From NCBI RefSeq assembly GCF_014196515.1, contig NZ_JACIDV010000006.1, forward strand, positions 284,059 through 348,058: a stretch of 64,000 bases of DNA, written 5' to 3'. The notes below the pieces were generated by a model, which was not told where the DNA came from, searched no databases, and saw only the letters and a program-made list of their open reading frames with translations. Made by a program: the position numbers and the translations under genes. Positions 20,376 through 30,300 of this stretch are shown one piece after another; the first letter of the stretch is position 1, and the number at the start of each line of letters is the position of its first letter. This DNA is from Rhizobium skierniewicense (GTDB taxonomy: Bacteria > Pseudomonadota > Alphaproteobacteria > Rhizobiales > Rhizobiaceae).

Positions 20376-21143
20376 ATGTTTTCGCTTCTCCGTAAGTCTC
20401 CGAAATCCACCGTGTCAGCCAAGGCTGCGCCATCTCCACGCATGGTGGAGGTTGGTGGTCGCAGCGTGCCCATCACGATCAAGGAAAATCAGCGCGCCAC
20501 CCGCATCACCCTTCGTATAGAGCCGGGCGGCAAGGCGCTAAAGATGACGATCCCTTACGGCCTTCACCACCGCGACGTGGATGACTTTCTGAACCGTCAC
20601 AATGGCTGGCTGAAAACCCGGCTTTCGAAGTTCTCCGACGATGGACGCGTACAGAACGGTGGTATTATTTCCATTCGCGGTGTGCCACATCGCATCGAAC
20701 ATACCGGCACATTGCGTGGCGTCACGCATATCGTCAAACCTGCCGAGGGCGAGCCGGTGCTGAAGGTCAGCGGCCTGCCGGAACATCTCGGCCGTCGCGT
20801 CGCAACATTTTTGAAGAAAGAGGCTCGGGCAGATCTGGAGAGGCTGGTCGCGCTCCACGCCAGAGCCGTCGGCAGACCGGCTCGCTCGATTTCCATGAAG
20901 GACACTCGCAGCCGCTGGGGCTCGTGCTCGCATGAAGGCAATCTGAGCTTCTCCTGGCGGATCGTCATGGCGCCGGACAGCGTCATCGACTATCTCGCTG
21001 CTCACGAGGTTGCCCATTTGCGGGAAATGAACCACGGCCCGAAATTCTGGGCTTTGTGCGAAAAACTCTGCCCCACAACCGAAGTCTCGAAAGCTTGGCT
21101 GAAGCGCAACGGTTCGCAGCTGCACGCCATCGATTTCGAGTAG
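20376..21143 (+). CDS. YgjP-like (DUF45) zinc metallopeptidase
   Basis: Predicted metal-dependent hydrolase of the YgjP/DUF45 group. The zinc-binding HExxH is seen as HEVAHLREMNH near the C-terminus, with TRSRWGSCS and FSWRIVMAPDSVIDY before it, the normal order in this family. It has 255 residues. The N-terminal 40 residues are basic and variable and may be partly disordered, with a second possible start at the later methionine of PRMVEVGG. Its substrate is unknown. It is on the same strand as phaZ and trpF but separated from trpF by 103 bases with a parS site. Confidence 0.85.
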   Translation: MFSLLRKSPKSTVSAKAAPSPRMVEVGGRSVPITIKENQRATRITLRIEPGGKALKMTIPYGLHHRDVDDFLNRHNGWLKTRLSKFSDDGRVQNGGIISIRGVPHRIEHTGTLRGVTHIVKPAEGEPVLKVSGLPEHLGRRVATFLKKEARADLERLVALHARAVGRPARSISMKDTRSRWGSCSHEGNLSFSWRIVMAPDSVIDYLAAHEVAHLREMNHGPKFWALCEKLCPTTEVSKAWLKRNGSQLHAIDFE

Positions 21144-21162
21144 CGCGTTTCGAAATCGGTTT

Positions 21163-21178
21163 GGATTCACGTGAAACA
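21163..21178. other. parS-like site 4
   Basis: GGATTCACGTGAAACA matches parS at 14 of 16 positions. It lies in the 103-base gap before trpF, about 14.5 kb from the candidate origin. Confidence 0.75.
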
Positions 21179-21246
21179 TTTACCTCTATCAGACTTCTCT
21201 TCGATTTGCCTCGACTCCACCGTTATTTCATGGCACCTCCCAAGCC

Positions 21247-21903
21247 ATGAAACCGGATATCAAGATTTGCGGATTGAAGTCGGCCGATGCTATCGAGCGC
21301 GCCGTGCGATGCGGTGCGAGCCATATCGGCTTCATCTTCTTTGAAAAAAGCCCGCGCAATATCGAGCCCGATATTGCCGGTCAGCTGGCGGACGCTGTTC
21401 GCGGTAGCGTCAAGATTGTCGCTGTCACGGTGGACGCCGACAATGACGAGCTGGACGAGATCATCGATCTCTTGAAGCCAGATATGCTGCAGCTGCATGG
21501 CCATGAAAGCCCGGAGCGGGTGCTGAACGTCAAGGCTGTCTACGGCTTGCCCATCATCAAGGCTTTTTCCATCCGCGATGCCGATGATCTTGCCCGGATT
21601 GATCCCTATATAGGCATAGCCGACAAGTTTCTGTTCGATGCCAAACCGCCTGCGGGTTCCGATCTTCCTGGCGGCAACGGCGTGTCCTTTGACTGGACCT
21701 TGCTGCGCACTCTTGACGCGGGCGTGGATTACATGCTTTCCGGGGGATTGAACAAAGACAATGTTGCCGAGGCCTTGGATCAAACCGGGGCTTCGGGAAT
21801 AGATACATCGTCCGGTGTGGAGAGCGCACCGGGTGTCAAGGATTTGGCCATGATCGACGCGTTTTTCGATGCGGTACGATCGGCAAGGTCGCAGGGAGTT
21901 TGA
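21247..21903 (+). CDS. trpF: phosphoribosylanthranilate isomerase
   Basis: Third step of tryptophan synthesis: Amadori rearrangement of N-(5'-phosphoribosyl)anthranilate. TIM-barrel motifs are visible: KICGLKS at the start with the catalytic cysteine, [28 protein letters not shown], and FLFDAK with the catalytic aspartate, then [11 protein letters not shown] and IDTSSGVES. Its 218 residues match the family. It begins a trpF-trpB-trpA-accD-folC run, a common rhizobial order in which the earlier trp genes lie elsewhere. Confidence 0.97.
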   Translation: MKPDIKICGLKSADAIERAVRCGASHIGFIFFEKSPRNIEPDIAGQLADAVRGSVKIVAVTVDADNDELDEIIDLLKPDMLQLHGHESPERVLNVKAVYGLPIIKAFSIRDADDLARIDPYIGIADKFLFDAKPPAGSDLPGGNGVSFDWTLLRTLDAGVDYMLSGGLNKDNVAEALDQTGASGIDTSSGVESAPGVKDLAMIDAFFDAVRSARSQGV

Positions 21904-21905
21904 GA

Positions 21906-23126
21906 GTGAACGAAACGGTGAAACCCAACTCTTTCCGCGCTGGTCCCGATGAGGACGGTCGCTTCGGTATTTACGGAGGCCGCTTCGTTGCCGAAACGCT
22001 GATGCCGCTGATCCTCGATCTTCAGGCAGAGTGGAACAAGGCGAAGACAGACCCGGAGTTCCAGGCGGAGCTTTCCCATCTCAACACCCATTACACCGGC
22101 CGTCCAAGCCCGCTCTATTTCGCGGAGCGTTTGACGCAGGATTTGGGTGGCGCAAAAATCTATTTCAAGCGTGATGAGCTGAACCACACCGGCTCGCACA
22201 AGATCAACAATTGCCTCGGACAGATCCTGCTTGCCAAGCGCATGGGCAAGACCCGTATCATCGCCGAAACCGGCGCAGGCCAGCATGGCGTTGCGTCGGC
22301 AACCGTTGCCGCCCGTTTCGGGATTCCCTGCGTCGTGTACATGGGCGCGACCGATGTGGAGCGTCAGGCGCCGAACGTTTTTCGCATGAAGCTGCTGGGC
22401 GCGGAGATCATTCCGGTGACCGCTGGTCATGGAACGTTGAAAGATGCCATGAACGAAGCGTTGCGCGATTGGGTCACCAATGTCGACGACACCTATTACA
22501 TGATCGGCACCGCAGCCGGCCCGCATCCATACCCGGAAATGGTTCGTGACTTCCAGTCGGTCATCGGCCATGAGGTGCGTGAACAGATGATGGCAGCGGA
22601 AGGCCGCCTTCCGGACATGCTGATCGCGGCTGTGGGCGGCGGCTCGAATGCCATCGGCCTGTTCCATCCGTTCCTGGATGATGCCAGCGTCAAGATCGTC
22701 GGCGTCGAAGCGGGCGGCAAAGGTCTCGAAGGGGAAGAGCATTGCGCATCTCTGACGGCAGGTTCGCCGGGCGTGCTGCATGGCAATCGTACCTATCTCT
22801 TGCAGGACGGCGACGGTCAGATCAAGGAAGGTCATTCGATCTCCGCTGGTCTCGATTATCCCGGCATCGGCCCAGAGCATTCCTGGCTGAGAGATACAGG
22901 CCGCGTCGAATATGTTCCGATCAAGGACACGGAGGCGCTGGATGCATTCCAGCTGCTGACACGCACCGAAGGCATCATTCCAGCGCTTGAGCCTGCACAT
23001 GCGCTGGCTGAAGTCGTCAAGCGCGCACCCAAGATGGACAAGGATCAGATCATCGTCATGAACCTGTGTGGTCGTGGCGACAAGGACATCTTTACCGTAG
23101 CGAAACTTCTGGAAATGGGTGCGTAA
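21906..23126 (+). CDS. trpB: tryptophan synthase beta chain
   Basis: PLP enzyme joining indole and serine to make tryptophan, in an alpha2-beta2 complex. [16 protein letters not shown] opens the conserved region. [15 protein letters not shown] contains the PLP lysine, [11 protein letters not shown] the catalytic glutamate, and [14 protein letters not shown] the phosphate-binding loop. I use the GTG at 21906 (406 residues); a TTG at 21900 would overlap the trpF stop. It is followed two bases later by trpA, so the two subunits are coupled. Confidence 0.98.
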   Translation: MNETVKPNSFRAGPDEDGRFGIYGGRFVAETLMPLILDLQAEWNKAKTDPEFQAELSHLNTHYTGRPSPLYFAERLTQDLGGAKIYFKRDELNHTGSHKINNCLGQILLAKRMGKTRIIAETGAGQHGVASATVAARFGIPCVVYMGATDVERQAPNVFRMKLLGAEIIPVTAGHGTLKDAMNEALRDWVTNVDDTYYMIGTAAGPHPYPEMVRDFQSVIGHEVREQMMAAEGRLPDMLIAAVGGGSNAIGLFHPFLDDASVKIVGVEAGGKGLEGEEHCASLTAGSPGVLHGNRTYLLQDGDGQIKEGHSISAGLDYPGIGPEHSWLRDTGRVEYVPIKDTEALDAFQLLTRTEGIIPALEPAHALAEVVKRAPKMDKDQIIVMNLCGRGDKDIFTVAKLLEMGA

Positions 23127-23128
23127 TC

Positions 23129-23968
23129 ATGACTGCACGTATGGACAAACGCTTTGCTGATCTGCGCGCTGAAAACCGCCCGGCCTTGATCACCTATTTC
23201 ATGGGTGGCGACCCGGATTTCGACACCTCGCTCGGCATCATGAAATCGCTGCCGGAAGCCGGCGCCGACGTGATCGAGCTCGGCATGCCGTTTTCCGATC
23301 CCATGGCTGATGGGCCGGCGATCCAGATGGCCGCCCAGCGTGCCTTAAAGGGCGGACAGACGTTGAAGACGACGCTGTCTCTTTCCCGCGAATTCCGCAG
23401 GGGCGACGACGACACCCCGATCGTCCTGATGGGCTACTACAACCCTATTTATATCTATGGGGTCGAAAAGTTTCTCGACGATGCGATCGAAGCCGGGATC
23501 GACGGTTTGATCGTTGTCGATCTACCGCCGGAGATGGATGACGAACTCTGCGTTCCCGCGCTTGCCCGGGGCATCAATTTCATTCGTCTCGCGACGCCCA
23601 CGACCGACGATAAACGTCTGCCTGCGGTTCTCAAAAACACCTCCGGCTTCGTCTATTACGTCTCGATGAATGGTATTACCGGTTCGGCCCTGCCAGATCC
23701 CTCGACGATTTCGGGTGCGGTCGGTCGCATCAAGTCGCACACCGGTCTCCCGGTCTGCGTCGGTTTCGGCGTGAAGACGGCTGACCACGCCCGCGCAATC
23801 GGTGCCGTGGCCGATGGCGTCGTGGTGGGTTCCGCCATCGTCAATCAGATTGCCGGAAGCCTGACCAAGGACGGCCGGGCGACAAATGATACTGTTCCTT
23901 CTGTCACAACGCTGGTAAAGGGACTTTCAACGGGCGTGCGTGCATCGCGCCTTGCCGCTGCCGAATAA
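23129..23968 (+). CDS. trpA: tryptophan synthase alpha chain
   Basis: Cleaves indole-3-glycerol phosphate and channels indole to Trp[33 protein letters not shown] (catalytic glutamate and substrate-binding residues) and [13 protein letters not shown] are all typical, with GFGVKT and VVGSAIV at the phosphate site. ATG 23129 gives 279 residues; the open frame extends upstream into trpB but without conservation. It is followed after 37 bases by accD. Confidence 0.97.
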   Translation: MTARMDKRFADLRAENRPALITYFMGGDPDFDTSLGIMKSLPEAGADVIELGMPFSDPMADGPAIQMAAQRALKGGQTLKTTLSLSREFRRGDDDTPIVLMGYYNPIYIYGVEKFLDDAIEAGIDGLIVVDLPPEMDDELCVPALARGINFIRLATPTTDDKRLPAVLKNTSGFVYYVSMNGITGSALPDPSTISGAVGRIKSHTGLPVCVGFGVKTADHARAIGAVADGVVVGSAIVNQIAGSLTKDGRATNDTVPSVTTLVKGLSTGVRASRLAAAE

Positions 23969-24005
23969 CCCTACGGTCCAGCGCAGATAGTCAGGAGTAT
24001 TAGAC

Positions 24006-24899
24006 GTGAATTGGATCACCAACTACGTACGGCCTCGGATCAACTCCATGCTTGGCCGCCGCGAGACGCCGGAAAACCTTTGGATCAAATGCCCCGAAAC
24101 GGGCGAGATGGTCTTTCACAAGGATCTGGAAGAAAACAAATGGGTTATTCCCGCTTCCGGTTTTCACATGAAGATGCCGGCCAAAGCCCGGCTTGAAGAC
24201 CTGTTCGACGGCGGTGTTTTCGAAGCGTTGCCGCAGCCCAAGGTCGCGCAGGATCCGTTGAAGTTTCGCGATTCCAAGAAATATGCAGACCGCCTGCGCG
24301 ACAGCCGTGTGAAGACCGAACAGGAAGACACGATTCTGGCTGGCGTCGGCAAGCTCAAGGGCCTGAAGATCGTTGCCATCGTGCACGAGTTCCAGTTCAT
24401 GGGTGGTTCGCTTGGCATTGCTGCCGGTGAAGCCATCGTCAAGGCGTTTGAGCGGGCGATTTCCGAGCGGTGCCCTGTGGTCATGTTCCCGGCCTCTGGT
24501 GGCGCGCGCATGCAGGAAGGCATTCTGTCGTTGATGCAGCTGCCGCGCACCACGGTCGTGGTCAACATGCTCAAGGAAGCGGGCATGCCTTACATCGTCG
24601 TGCTCACCAACCCGACAACGGGTGGCGTGACTGCATCTTACGCAATGCTGGGCGACGTCCACATTGCCGAGCCCGGCGCTGAAATCTGCTTTGCCGGCAA
24701 GCGCGTGATCGAACAGACTATCCGTGAAAAACTGCCTGAAGGCTTCCAGACGTCGGAATATCTGCTGGATCACGGCATGGTCGATATGGTCGTGGATCGG
24801 CGCGAAATTGTCGATACGCTCGCCAGCCTGTTGAAGATCATGACGAAGGCGCCAGCCGATACGTCGAGCGAAGTCCTGCCTCTGGCAGCTTCGGCCTGA
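24006..24899 (+). CDS. accD: acetyl-CoA carboxylase carboxyltransferase subunit beta (degenerate zinc ribbon)
   Basis: Beta half of the carboxyltransferase that makes malonyl-CoA for fatty acid synthesis. The carboxyltransferase core is normal: [36 protein letters not shown], and [17 protein letters not shown] with the oxyanion-hole glycines. The N-terminal region aligns with the E. coli zinc ribbon, but of the four zinc cysteines only the first remains (Cys29); the others are Thr32, Ile48 and Ser51. Zinc binding is therefore unlikely. Start is GTG 24006 (297 residues). The trpA-accD-folC order is common in this group. Confidence 0.96.
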   Translation: MNWITNYVRPRINSMLGRRETPENLWIKCPETGEMVFHKDLEENKWVIPASGFHMKMPAKARLEDLFDGGVFEALPQPKVAQDPLKFRDSKKYADRLRDSRVKTEQEDTILAGVGKLKGLKIVAIVHEFQFMGGSLGIAAGEAIVKAFERAISERCPVVMFPASGGARMQEGILSLMQLPRTTVVVNMLKEAGMPYIVVLTNPTTGGVTASYAMLGDVHIAEPGAEICFAGKRVIEQTIREKLPEGFQTSEYLLDHGMVDMVVDRREIVDTLASLLKIMTKAPADTSSEVLPLAASA

Positions 24900-24927
24900 C
24901 GCCAGTCGCTGGGCTCCGGAGGAGCCG

Positions 24928-26280
24928 ATGACGGATATGACGACGCCCGCCCGGAGCGAGGCAGAGCGCATCATCGAGAGGCTTTTGGGGTTACATCCAA
25001 AGGGCTTCGATCTGTCGCTCGACAGGATCACCATTCTCCTGGAAAAGCTCGGCAATCCTCACAAGAGATTGCCGCCGGTGATCCATGTTGCCGGCACCAA
25101 TGGCAAGGGCTCCGTGACTGCCTTCAGCCGCTCGCTTCTCGAAGCTGCAGGCCTTGCGGTTCACGTCCACACCTCTCCGCATCTGGTCAATTGGTACGAG
25201 CGTTATCGTCTCGGTCGTCGTGGTGAGAAAGGGCGTTACGTTGAGGACGCGGTTCTAGCAGACGCGCTGGAGCGTGTTGCCAGGGCCAATGACGGCCAGA
25301 TGATCACCGTCTTTGAAATCCTGACGGCTGTGACTTTTGTCCTTTTTGCCGAACATCCTGCCGATGCCGCCATCATCGAAGTCGGACTGGGCGGCCGTTT
25401 CGATGCGACCAATGTGATCGCCAGCCCTGCCGTTACGGTGGTCATGCCGATCTCGCTGGATCATCAGGCCTATCTCGGTGACAGCGTCGAACTGATCGCA
25501 GCTGAAAAAGCCGGGATCATGAAAACGGGATCTCCCGTCGTCATCGGCCATCAGGAATATGATGCAGCGCTCGATGTGCTCGTCCAGACGGCGGAACGGC
25601 TGAAATGTCCAACCGCGGTCTATGGGCAGGATTATTCCGCCCATGAGGAGTTTGGGCGCATGGTCTATCAGGATGAATTCAGCCTGGTGGATGCGTCACT
25701 GCCGCGTCTTCCCGGCCGTCACCAGCTTTCAAATGCCGCAGCCGCCATCCGCGCCGTCAAGGCGGCGGGTTTCGAGGTATCGGACAAGATGATCGAAACG
25801 GCGATGGCTTCGGTTGAGTGGCCGGGGCGCCTGCAACGCATCAAGGCCGGGCACATCGTCGATCTTGCCCCTGCTGGCTCTGAAATATGGATCGACGGTG
25901 GTCATAACCCAGGTGCCGGTGAAGTCATTGCCGAGGCCATGGCCGGTTTTGAGGAGAAGCAGGCCCGCCCGCTGTTTCTCATCGCTGGCATGATCAACAC
26001 CAAGGATCAGGTCGGCTATTTCAAGGCCTTCGCCGATATCGCCCAATACGTGTTTACGGTGCCGATCCATGGCACGGATGCCGCGATTGACCCGGTGGTG
26101 CTGGCCCATGCTGTCTTCGACGCCGGGCTGGTGGCAGCACCAACGTCATCGATCGAAGAAGCGTTGGAAGAATTGTCGAAGCGGCTTTTGCCCGGAAAAC
26201 CTGCGCCACGCATATTGATCGGGGGTTCGCTGTATCTGGCGGGCAATGCACTGGCTTTGAACGGCACGGTGCCAAAGTAA
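24928..26280 (+). CDS. folC: folylpolyglutamate synthase / dihydrofolate synthase
   Basis: Adds L-glutamate to dihydropteroate and polyglutamate tails to folates, ATP-dependent. It is a Mur-ligase-like enzyme of 450 residues. The P-loop VAGTNGKGSVTAF lies at about residues 54-66, then HVHTSPHLVNWYERY, AAIIEVGLGGRFDATN, and PISLDHQAYLGDSVELIAAEKAGI. The C-terminal domain has IDGGHNPGAG. It is the last gene of the trp-accD-folC run, closed by a strong terminator. Confidence 0.96.
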   Translation: MTDMTTPARSEAERIIERLLGLHPKGFDLSLDRITILLEKLGNPHKRLPPVIHVAGTNGKGSVTAFSRSLLEAAGLAVHVHTSPHLVNWYERYRLGRRGEKGRYVEDAVLADALERVARANDGQMITVFEILTAVTFVLFAEHPADAAIIEVGLGGRFDATNVIASPAVTVVMPISLDHQAYLGDSVELIAAEKAGIMKTGSPVVIGHQEYDAALDVLVQTAERLKCPTAVYGQDYSAHEEFGRMVYQDEFSLVDASLPRLPGRHQLSNAAAAIRAVKAAGFEVSDKMIETAMASVEWPGRLQRIKAGHIVDLAPAGSEIWIDGGHNPGAGEVIAEAMAGFEEKQARPLFLIAGMINTKDQVGYFKAFADIAQYVFTVPIHGTDAAIDPVVLAHAVFDAGLVAAPTSSIEEALEELSKRLLPGKPAPRILIGGSLYLAGNALALNGTVPK

Positions 26281-26303
26281 ATAGACGTAACGTATCAAAA
26301 GAG

Positions 26304-26330
26304 AAAGCCCCGGATCGCTCCGGGGCTTTT
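26304..26330. terminator. bidirectional Rho-independent terminator (folC / trxA)
   Basis: AAAGCCCCGG (26304-26313) pairs with CCGGGGCTTT (26320-26329) across a 6-base loop, with T's after and A's before. It separates convergent folC and trxA. Confidence 0.88.
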
Positions 26331-26346
26331 TGATATCCGTATCAGA

Positions 26347-26667
26347 TCAGGCGGCGCTGGAAATCCAGGCGGACAGCGCGGTCTTCGGTGCTGCACCAAC
26401 CTTGATGTCGGCGACTTCGCCACCCTTGAACATGGCCAGTGTCGGGATCGAGCGGACGCCGAACTGTGCTGCCAGTTCCGGGTTCTCATCGATGTTGAGC
26501 TTGACGACCTTGACCTTGCCTGCAAGCTCGGTGGCGATTTCCTCGAGGCTCGGCGCAATCATCTTGCACGGACCGCACCATTCAGCCCAGAAATCAACGA
26601 CAACGGGTTCGGCAGAATCAAGAACTTCAGCCTGGAAATTGGACGTATCGACTTTCACGGTAGCCAT
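26347..26667 (-). CDS. trxA: thioredoxin
   Basis: Small cytoplasmic disulfide reductase. The 106-residue sequence has the active site [13 protein letters not shown] and the cis-proline segment [13 protein letters not shown]. It lies downstream of addA on the same strand, 75 bases away, with an AGGAGAG-like site just before the ATG. An addB-addA-trxA order is usual in Rhizobiales. Confidence 0.98.
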   Translation of the reverse strand: MATVKVDTSNFQAEVLDSAEPVVVDFWAEWCGPCKMIAPSLEEIATELAGKVKVVKLNIDENPELAAQFGVRSIPTLAMFKGGEVADIKVGAAPKTALSAWISSAA

Positions 26668-26742
26668 GGAAGGCTCTCCTTTCGGTGTCTCTTGGTGATT
26701 AGAATGTGATGCTGATGGCAGGCATTTTCAATGTCCGGTATC

Positions 26743-29700
26743 TCACTTTGTCTCGATTGCAGCAAGGGCAGCTGATAGCGCATTGTCGCTCAGGGTCATA
26801 AACGAGGCGTTTTCGGTGTAGACCAGCGCGCAGGTGAAGGTCTTATCTGGGTAAAGCGGCTCTAGAATGCTTTTGTAGATCGCAAGCTGCGCCCTATGCG
26901 CGAGAGGTATGTCGACGTCCTTGACGGGCGGCACCCGGTTGGTCTTGTAATCAACCAGAATAACCCTGTCGTCTTCTACGGCCAGCCTGTCGATACGGCC
27001 AGACACGGCAAAGTCCTTATCCCTAAGGCGTAGGGTTCCCATGATCGAGATCTCCGCACGACTATTGGCAGAGAAGGCGGACTGGAGTGCGGGTTCCGAC
27101 AGGACCGCCAGAGTCGAGCGAATGAGCTTCTCACGCTCGTTGTCGGGCCAGAAGCGAGCGGCGCGTTCCGCATAACGGCGTGCTGCTTCTTCGCGCTGGT
27201 CGCTCGGATATTCCGGCAAGGTTTGAAGCATGCGGTGCACGAGGCGTCCCCGTTGCAGGGCGAGACCGGATGACACGTCCTGTTTGGCAAACAGGGGAGA
27301 TGTGACGAGCAAATCTTCCGAACCGTCATCGATGATGGTTCCGGCACCCGACGGGCTCAGCGGGCGCGGCAGGACGGGTGGCGGCGGCAGGGGTTGCATC
27401 AGCGATGGTGGTAGCACCTCCCGCACTGGAGCGGGCGGAGGCTCGGTCTTGGTAACGGCTTTGGCATCTCGCGGGGTCGAGTGCCACAAAAGGCCGTCCC
27501 ATTCTTCGCCGCTTGCGGAAAATGCCTGCCGTTTGCAGCGGTTTTCGTCTGCTGCCAGCGAGCGCGCAATCATCGCATGCCAGCAGTCGGGGTTTTCGCG
27601 AGGGCCACGATAACCGCAGACGATCAGATGATCGGCGGCGCGTGTCATCGCCACATAAAGAAGGCGACGATATTCCTGCTCGGCTGAAAGCTTGAGGCGG
27701 TCCTCGTCTTTGGACACCAGCGCATTGTCGAAGCCCTTGCCGGGCAGCCAGATGGGTAACGGTTCCTTGTCGGTCTCGATAAAGCGCAATTTTGGCAGGT
27801 GGCTGTGAATGAACGCCTTTGAACCGCCATCCACCAGAAAGACGACGGGTGCTTCCAGACCCTTGGACGCGTGCACGGTCATGATGCGGACTTCGCCGCG
27901 CTCCTTGTCCTGCTCACGCTTGATTTCAGGCGCGTCGGTTTCCATCACGGAAATAAAGGATTGCAGGCCGGGAAGGCCGGTCTTTTCATGGTCGAGTGCA
28001 AACGACAGAAATTCGTCGAGGACGTCGCTGGCTTCGTTGCCGAGACGCCCGAGAAACTTGGCGCGGCCTTCATGCAAGGTCAGAACGGCGGCGAAGAAGT
28101 CATGGATCGTCTGCGTTTTCGACAGGATGAGAAAACGCGACAGCAGCGCCACGGAGGCTGCGAAATGACGGCCCTCTTCCAGAACCGAGATCGCCTTCAG
28201 ATTTTGCCAGACACTTGTATCCGGCGGGCGCCTGGCGGCGACCTCAAAGATGTCGTCTTCGGAATGGTTGAAGAGCGGGCTCTTCAGCAGTGCCGACAGG
28301 GAAAGGTCGTCTTCCGGCAACAGCACGAAACGGCCCAGTGCCAAAAGATCCTGAATGGCAATATGGTCGGTCAGGCGCAGACGGTCAGCTCCTGCGACGG
28401 GAATATTCTTTCGCTGCTTCAACTCGCGTGTCAGTGCATTGACGAAGGCATGGCGTTTTCTGACGAGAACGAGGATATCACCGGCCTCGATAGTGCGCTC
28501 CACGCCTTTTTCGACCACGGTCTCCTTGCCGATCATCTCGGCAATGCGGGCAGCGATGCGGCGCGCAACGATGGCAGGCGGCGCACTTTCGCGCAGCGCA
28601 TCGAAGGGGGCGGTCCAGTCTTCCTCGTTTTCCACCGGCTCGGCTGCAATCATGTCCCAGAGCTCGACCGTGCCGGCCTGTCCCTGCCGGTTGGAACGGT
28701 GCTCGACGGGTTCTTTCTCGGCGCTCAGACCTTCGGCATGTTCAGGCAGGGAAAAGACCTGATCGACGGCGGCGAGAACATCGTCCGTAGAACGAAATGA
28801 AAGGGGCAGGCGCACGGAATGGAATATTTGTTCTACCGCCGTGACGCGCCGCTGCGTTTCGCGGCTTTCCTGTGAAAAGCGCTCGGGCCGCGCGCCCTGA
28901 AACGAATAGATAGACTGTTTCTCGTCACCAACAGCAAACACCGTACGCTGGCCCATGCGCGCCGTCTCACCATGGAAGAAATCGGCAGCCAGCGACTGGA
29001 TGATCGACCATTGCACCGGGCTGGTATCCTGCGCCTCATCGACCAGAATGTGATCGATACCCTGATCCAGCTTGTAATGAACCCAGGCACCCGCCGTGTC
29101 GCGGTTGAGCAGGGTGGCGGCACGTTCGATGAGATCCTCGAAATCCAGCTGGCTGCGCTGCTTCTTCAAATCCTCGAAATCACCGATCAGCCGTTCCGCC
29201 AGCGTCAGCGCATGTCTCGTCGCCTCCAGCATGCGGATGGTGCGGTAGCGATCCCGGCAGGCCACCACATGGGCACGCGCCGCTATCAGATCGTCCAGCA
29301 GATCAGGCGCTGATTTCTGCATAGCCTTGTTGATGACGTAAGCGTCGGATTTCGGTGCGCCTTGCGAGGTCAGAAGCGCTGCCTCGACGAACTCTACGCG
29401 TTTGAACACATCGGTTGCGCGGGCAGCTTCACGCAGCGCGTAGGCCACGTCGATCACCCGCGACCCGCCTATTTCGTCCGCCAAAGTAAGATAGGTGTCC
29501 ATCGACAGGCCGGAAAGAGCTGGAAGAGGCCAGTAGGCGGCGGCTGCCGTTTCTTCCGTTTCCTCAGCGCCGATGCCTGCGAGTCCCCGAAGTGTGGCAT
29601 CGATACCGCCGTTTTTGCGTGCCTGCTCGAGAAAACCGCTGATCGCATTGCGGTTGGAAACGATGGCGCCGAGCAGCGCTTCCAGCCCGGTTTCGTCGGC

Positions 29701-30300
29701 GATATCGAGCACATAGGCCAGCGCCTGCGCGAGCGGCTGATCCTCTTCCATGGACACGGCGGTCAGAAGGGTGCGCCGTGCTTCTGCCAGAAGCGTGCTG
29801 GCTGCACGGTCATCCAGCACTGAGAAATGCCCGGCGACATTGGCTTCCAGTGGAAACTGGTGCAGCAGCGCTTCGCAGAAGGCATGAATGGTCTGGATTT
29901 TCAGGCCACCCGGTGTTTCCAGCGCCTTTGCAAACAACCGCCGCGCCTCTTTCAGCTTGATGAGATCAGGCACGCGACCTTCGATGGCGGTGATGCGGTT
30001 GCTCAACTCCGCATTGGACAGCGTGGCCCAATCGGCGAGACGGTCGAAGACGCGGCTGGACATTTCCGATGCCGCTGCCTTGGTATAGGTCAAACACAAA
30101 ATGGCGGACGGGCGGCAACCGGCCAGAAGTAGGCGAATGACCCGCTGCGTCAGAACATGGGTCTTACCGGAACCGGCATTGGCCGACACCCATGCGGAGC
30201 TGGTCGGGTCAGAGGCGCGCGTCTGTTGCACGCTGGTCCAGTCGATCCAGCTTTTCGGATCGTCCTTGCCGGGACCATGATCGATTGTTTCATTCAGCAT
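26743..30300 (-). CDS. addA: double-strand break repair helicase-nuclease AddA
   Basis: Helicase and nuclease subunit of AddAB, the alphaproteobacterial counterpart of RecBCD for processing double-strand breaks. UvrD-type helicase motifs are seen: Walker A WVSANAGSGKTHVLTQRV near residue 40, LVDEAQDTSPVQWSI (motif II), GDEKQSIYSFQGA (motif III) and VMTVHASKGLEAPVVFL-type motif V/VI region. The C-terminus has the PD-(D/E)XK nuclease segment VILVDYKTN. I start at ATG 30300 (1185 residues); 30306 is an alternative. It overlaps the addB end by about 11 bases. Confidence 0.95.
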   Translation of the reverse strand: MLNETIDHGPGKDDPKSWIDWTSVQQTRASDPTSSAWVSANAGSGKTHVLTQRVIRLLLAGCRPSAILCLTYTKAAASEMSSRVFDRLADWATLSNAELSNRITAIEGRVPDLIKLKEARRLFAKALETPGGLKIQTIHAFCEALLHQFPLEANVAGHFSVLDDRAASTLLAEARRTLLTAVSMEEDQPLAQALAYVLDIADETGLEALLGAIVSNRNAISGFLEQARKNGGIDATLRGLAGIGAEETEETAAAAYWPLPALSGLSMDTYLTLADEIGGSRVIDVAYALREAARATDVFKRVEFVEAALLTSQGAPKSDAYVINKAMQKSAPDLLDDLIAARAHVVACRDRYRTIRMLEATRHALTLAERLIGDFEDLKKQRSQLDFEDLIERAATLLNRDTAGAWVHYKLDQGIDHILVDEAQDTSPVQWSIIQSLAADFFHGETARMGQRTVFAVGDEKQSIYSFQGARPERFSQESRETQRRVTAVEQIFHSVRLPLSFRSTDDVLAAVDQVFSLPEHAEGLSAEKEPVEHRSNRQGQAGTVELWDMIAAEPVENEEDWTAPFDALRESAPPAIVARRIAARIAEMIGKETVVEKGVERTIEAGDILVLVRKRHAFVNALTRELKQRKNIPVAGADRLRLTDHIAIQDLLALGRFVLLPEDDLSLSALLKSPLFNHSEDDIFEVAARRPPDTSVWQNLKAISVLEEGRHFAASVALLSRFLILSKTQTIHDFFAAVLTLHEGRAKFLGRLGNEASDVLDEFLSFALDHEKTGLPGLQSFISVMETDAPEIKREQDKERGEVRIMTVHASKGLEAPVVFLVDGGSKAFIHSHLPKLRFIETDKEPLPIWLPGKGFDNALVSKDEDRLKLSAEQEYRRLLYVAMTRAADHLIVCGYRGPRENPDCWHAMIARSLAADENRCKRQAFSASGEEWDGLLWHSTPRDAKAVTKTEPPPAPVREVLPPSLMQPLPPPPVLPRPLSPSGAGTIIDDGSEDLLVTSPLFAKQDVSSGLALQRGRLVHRMLQTLPEYPSDQREEAARRYAERAARFWPDNEREKLIRSTLAVLSEPALQSAFSANSRAEISIMGTLRLRDKDFAVSGRIDRLAVEDDRVILVDYKTNRVPPVKDVDIPLAHRAQLAIYKSILEPLYPDKTFTCALVYTENASFMTLSDNALSAALAAIETK

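Noticed and set aside
21780..23000. Minus-strand open frame of 406 codons opposite trpB
   Set aside because: Antisense to an essential, well-conserved gene; no ribosome site or homology.
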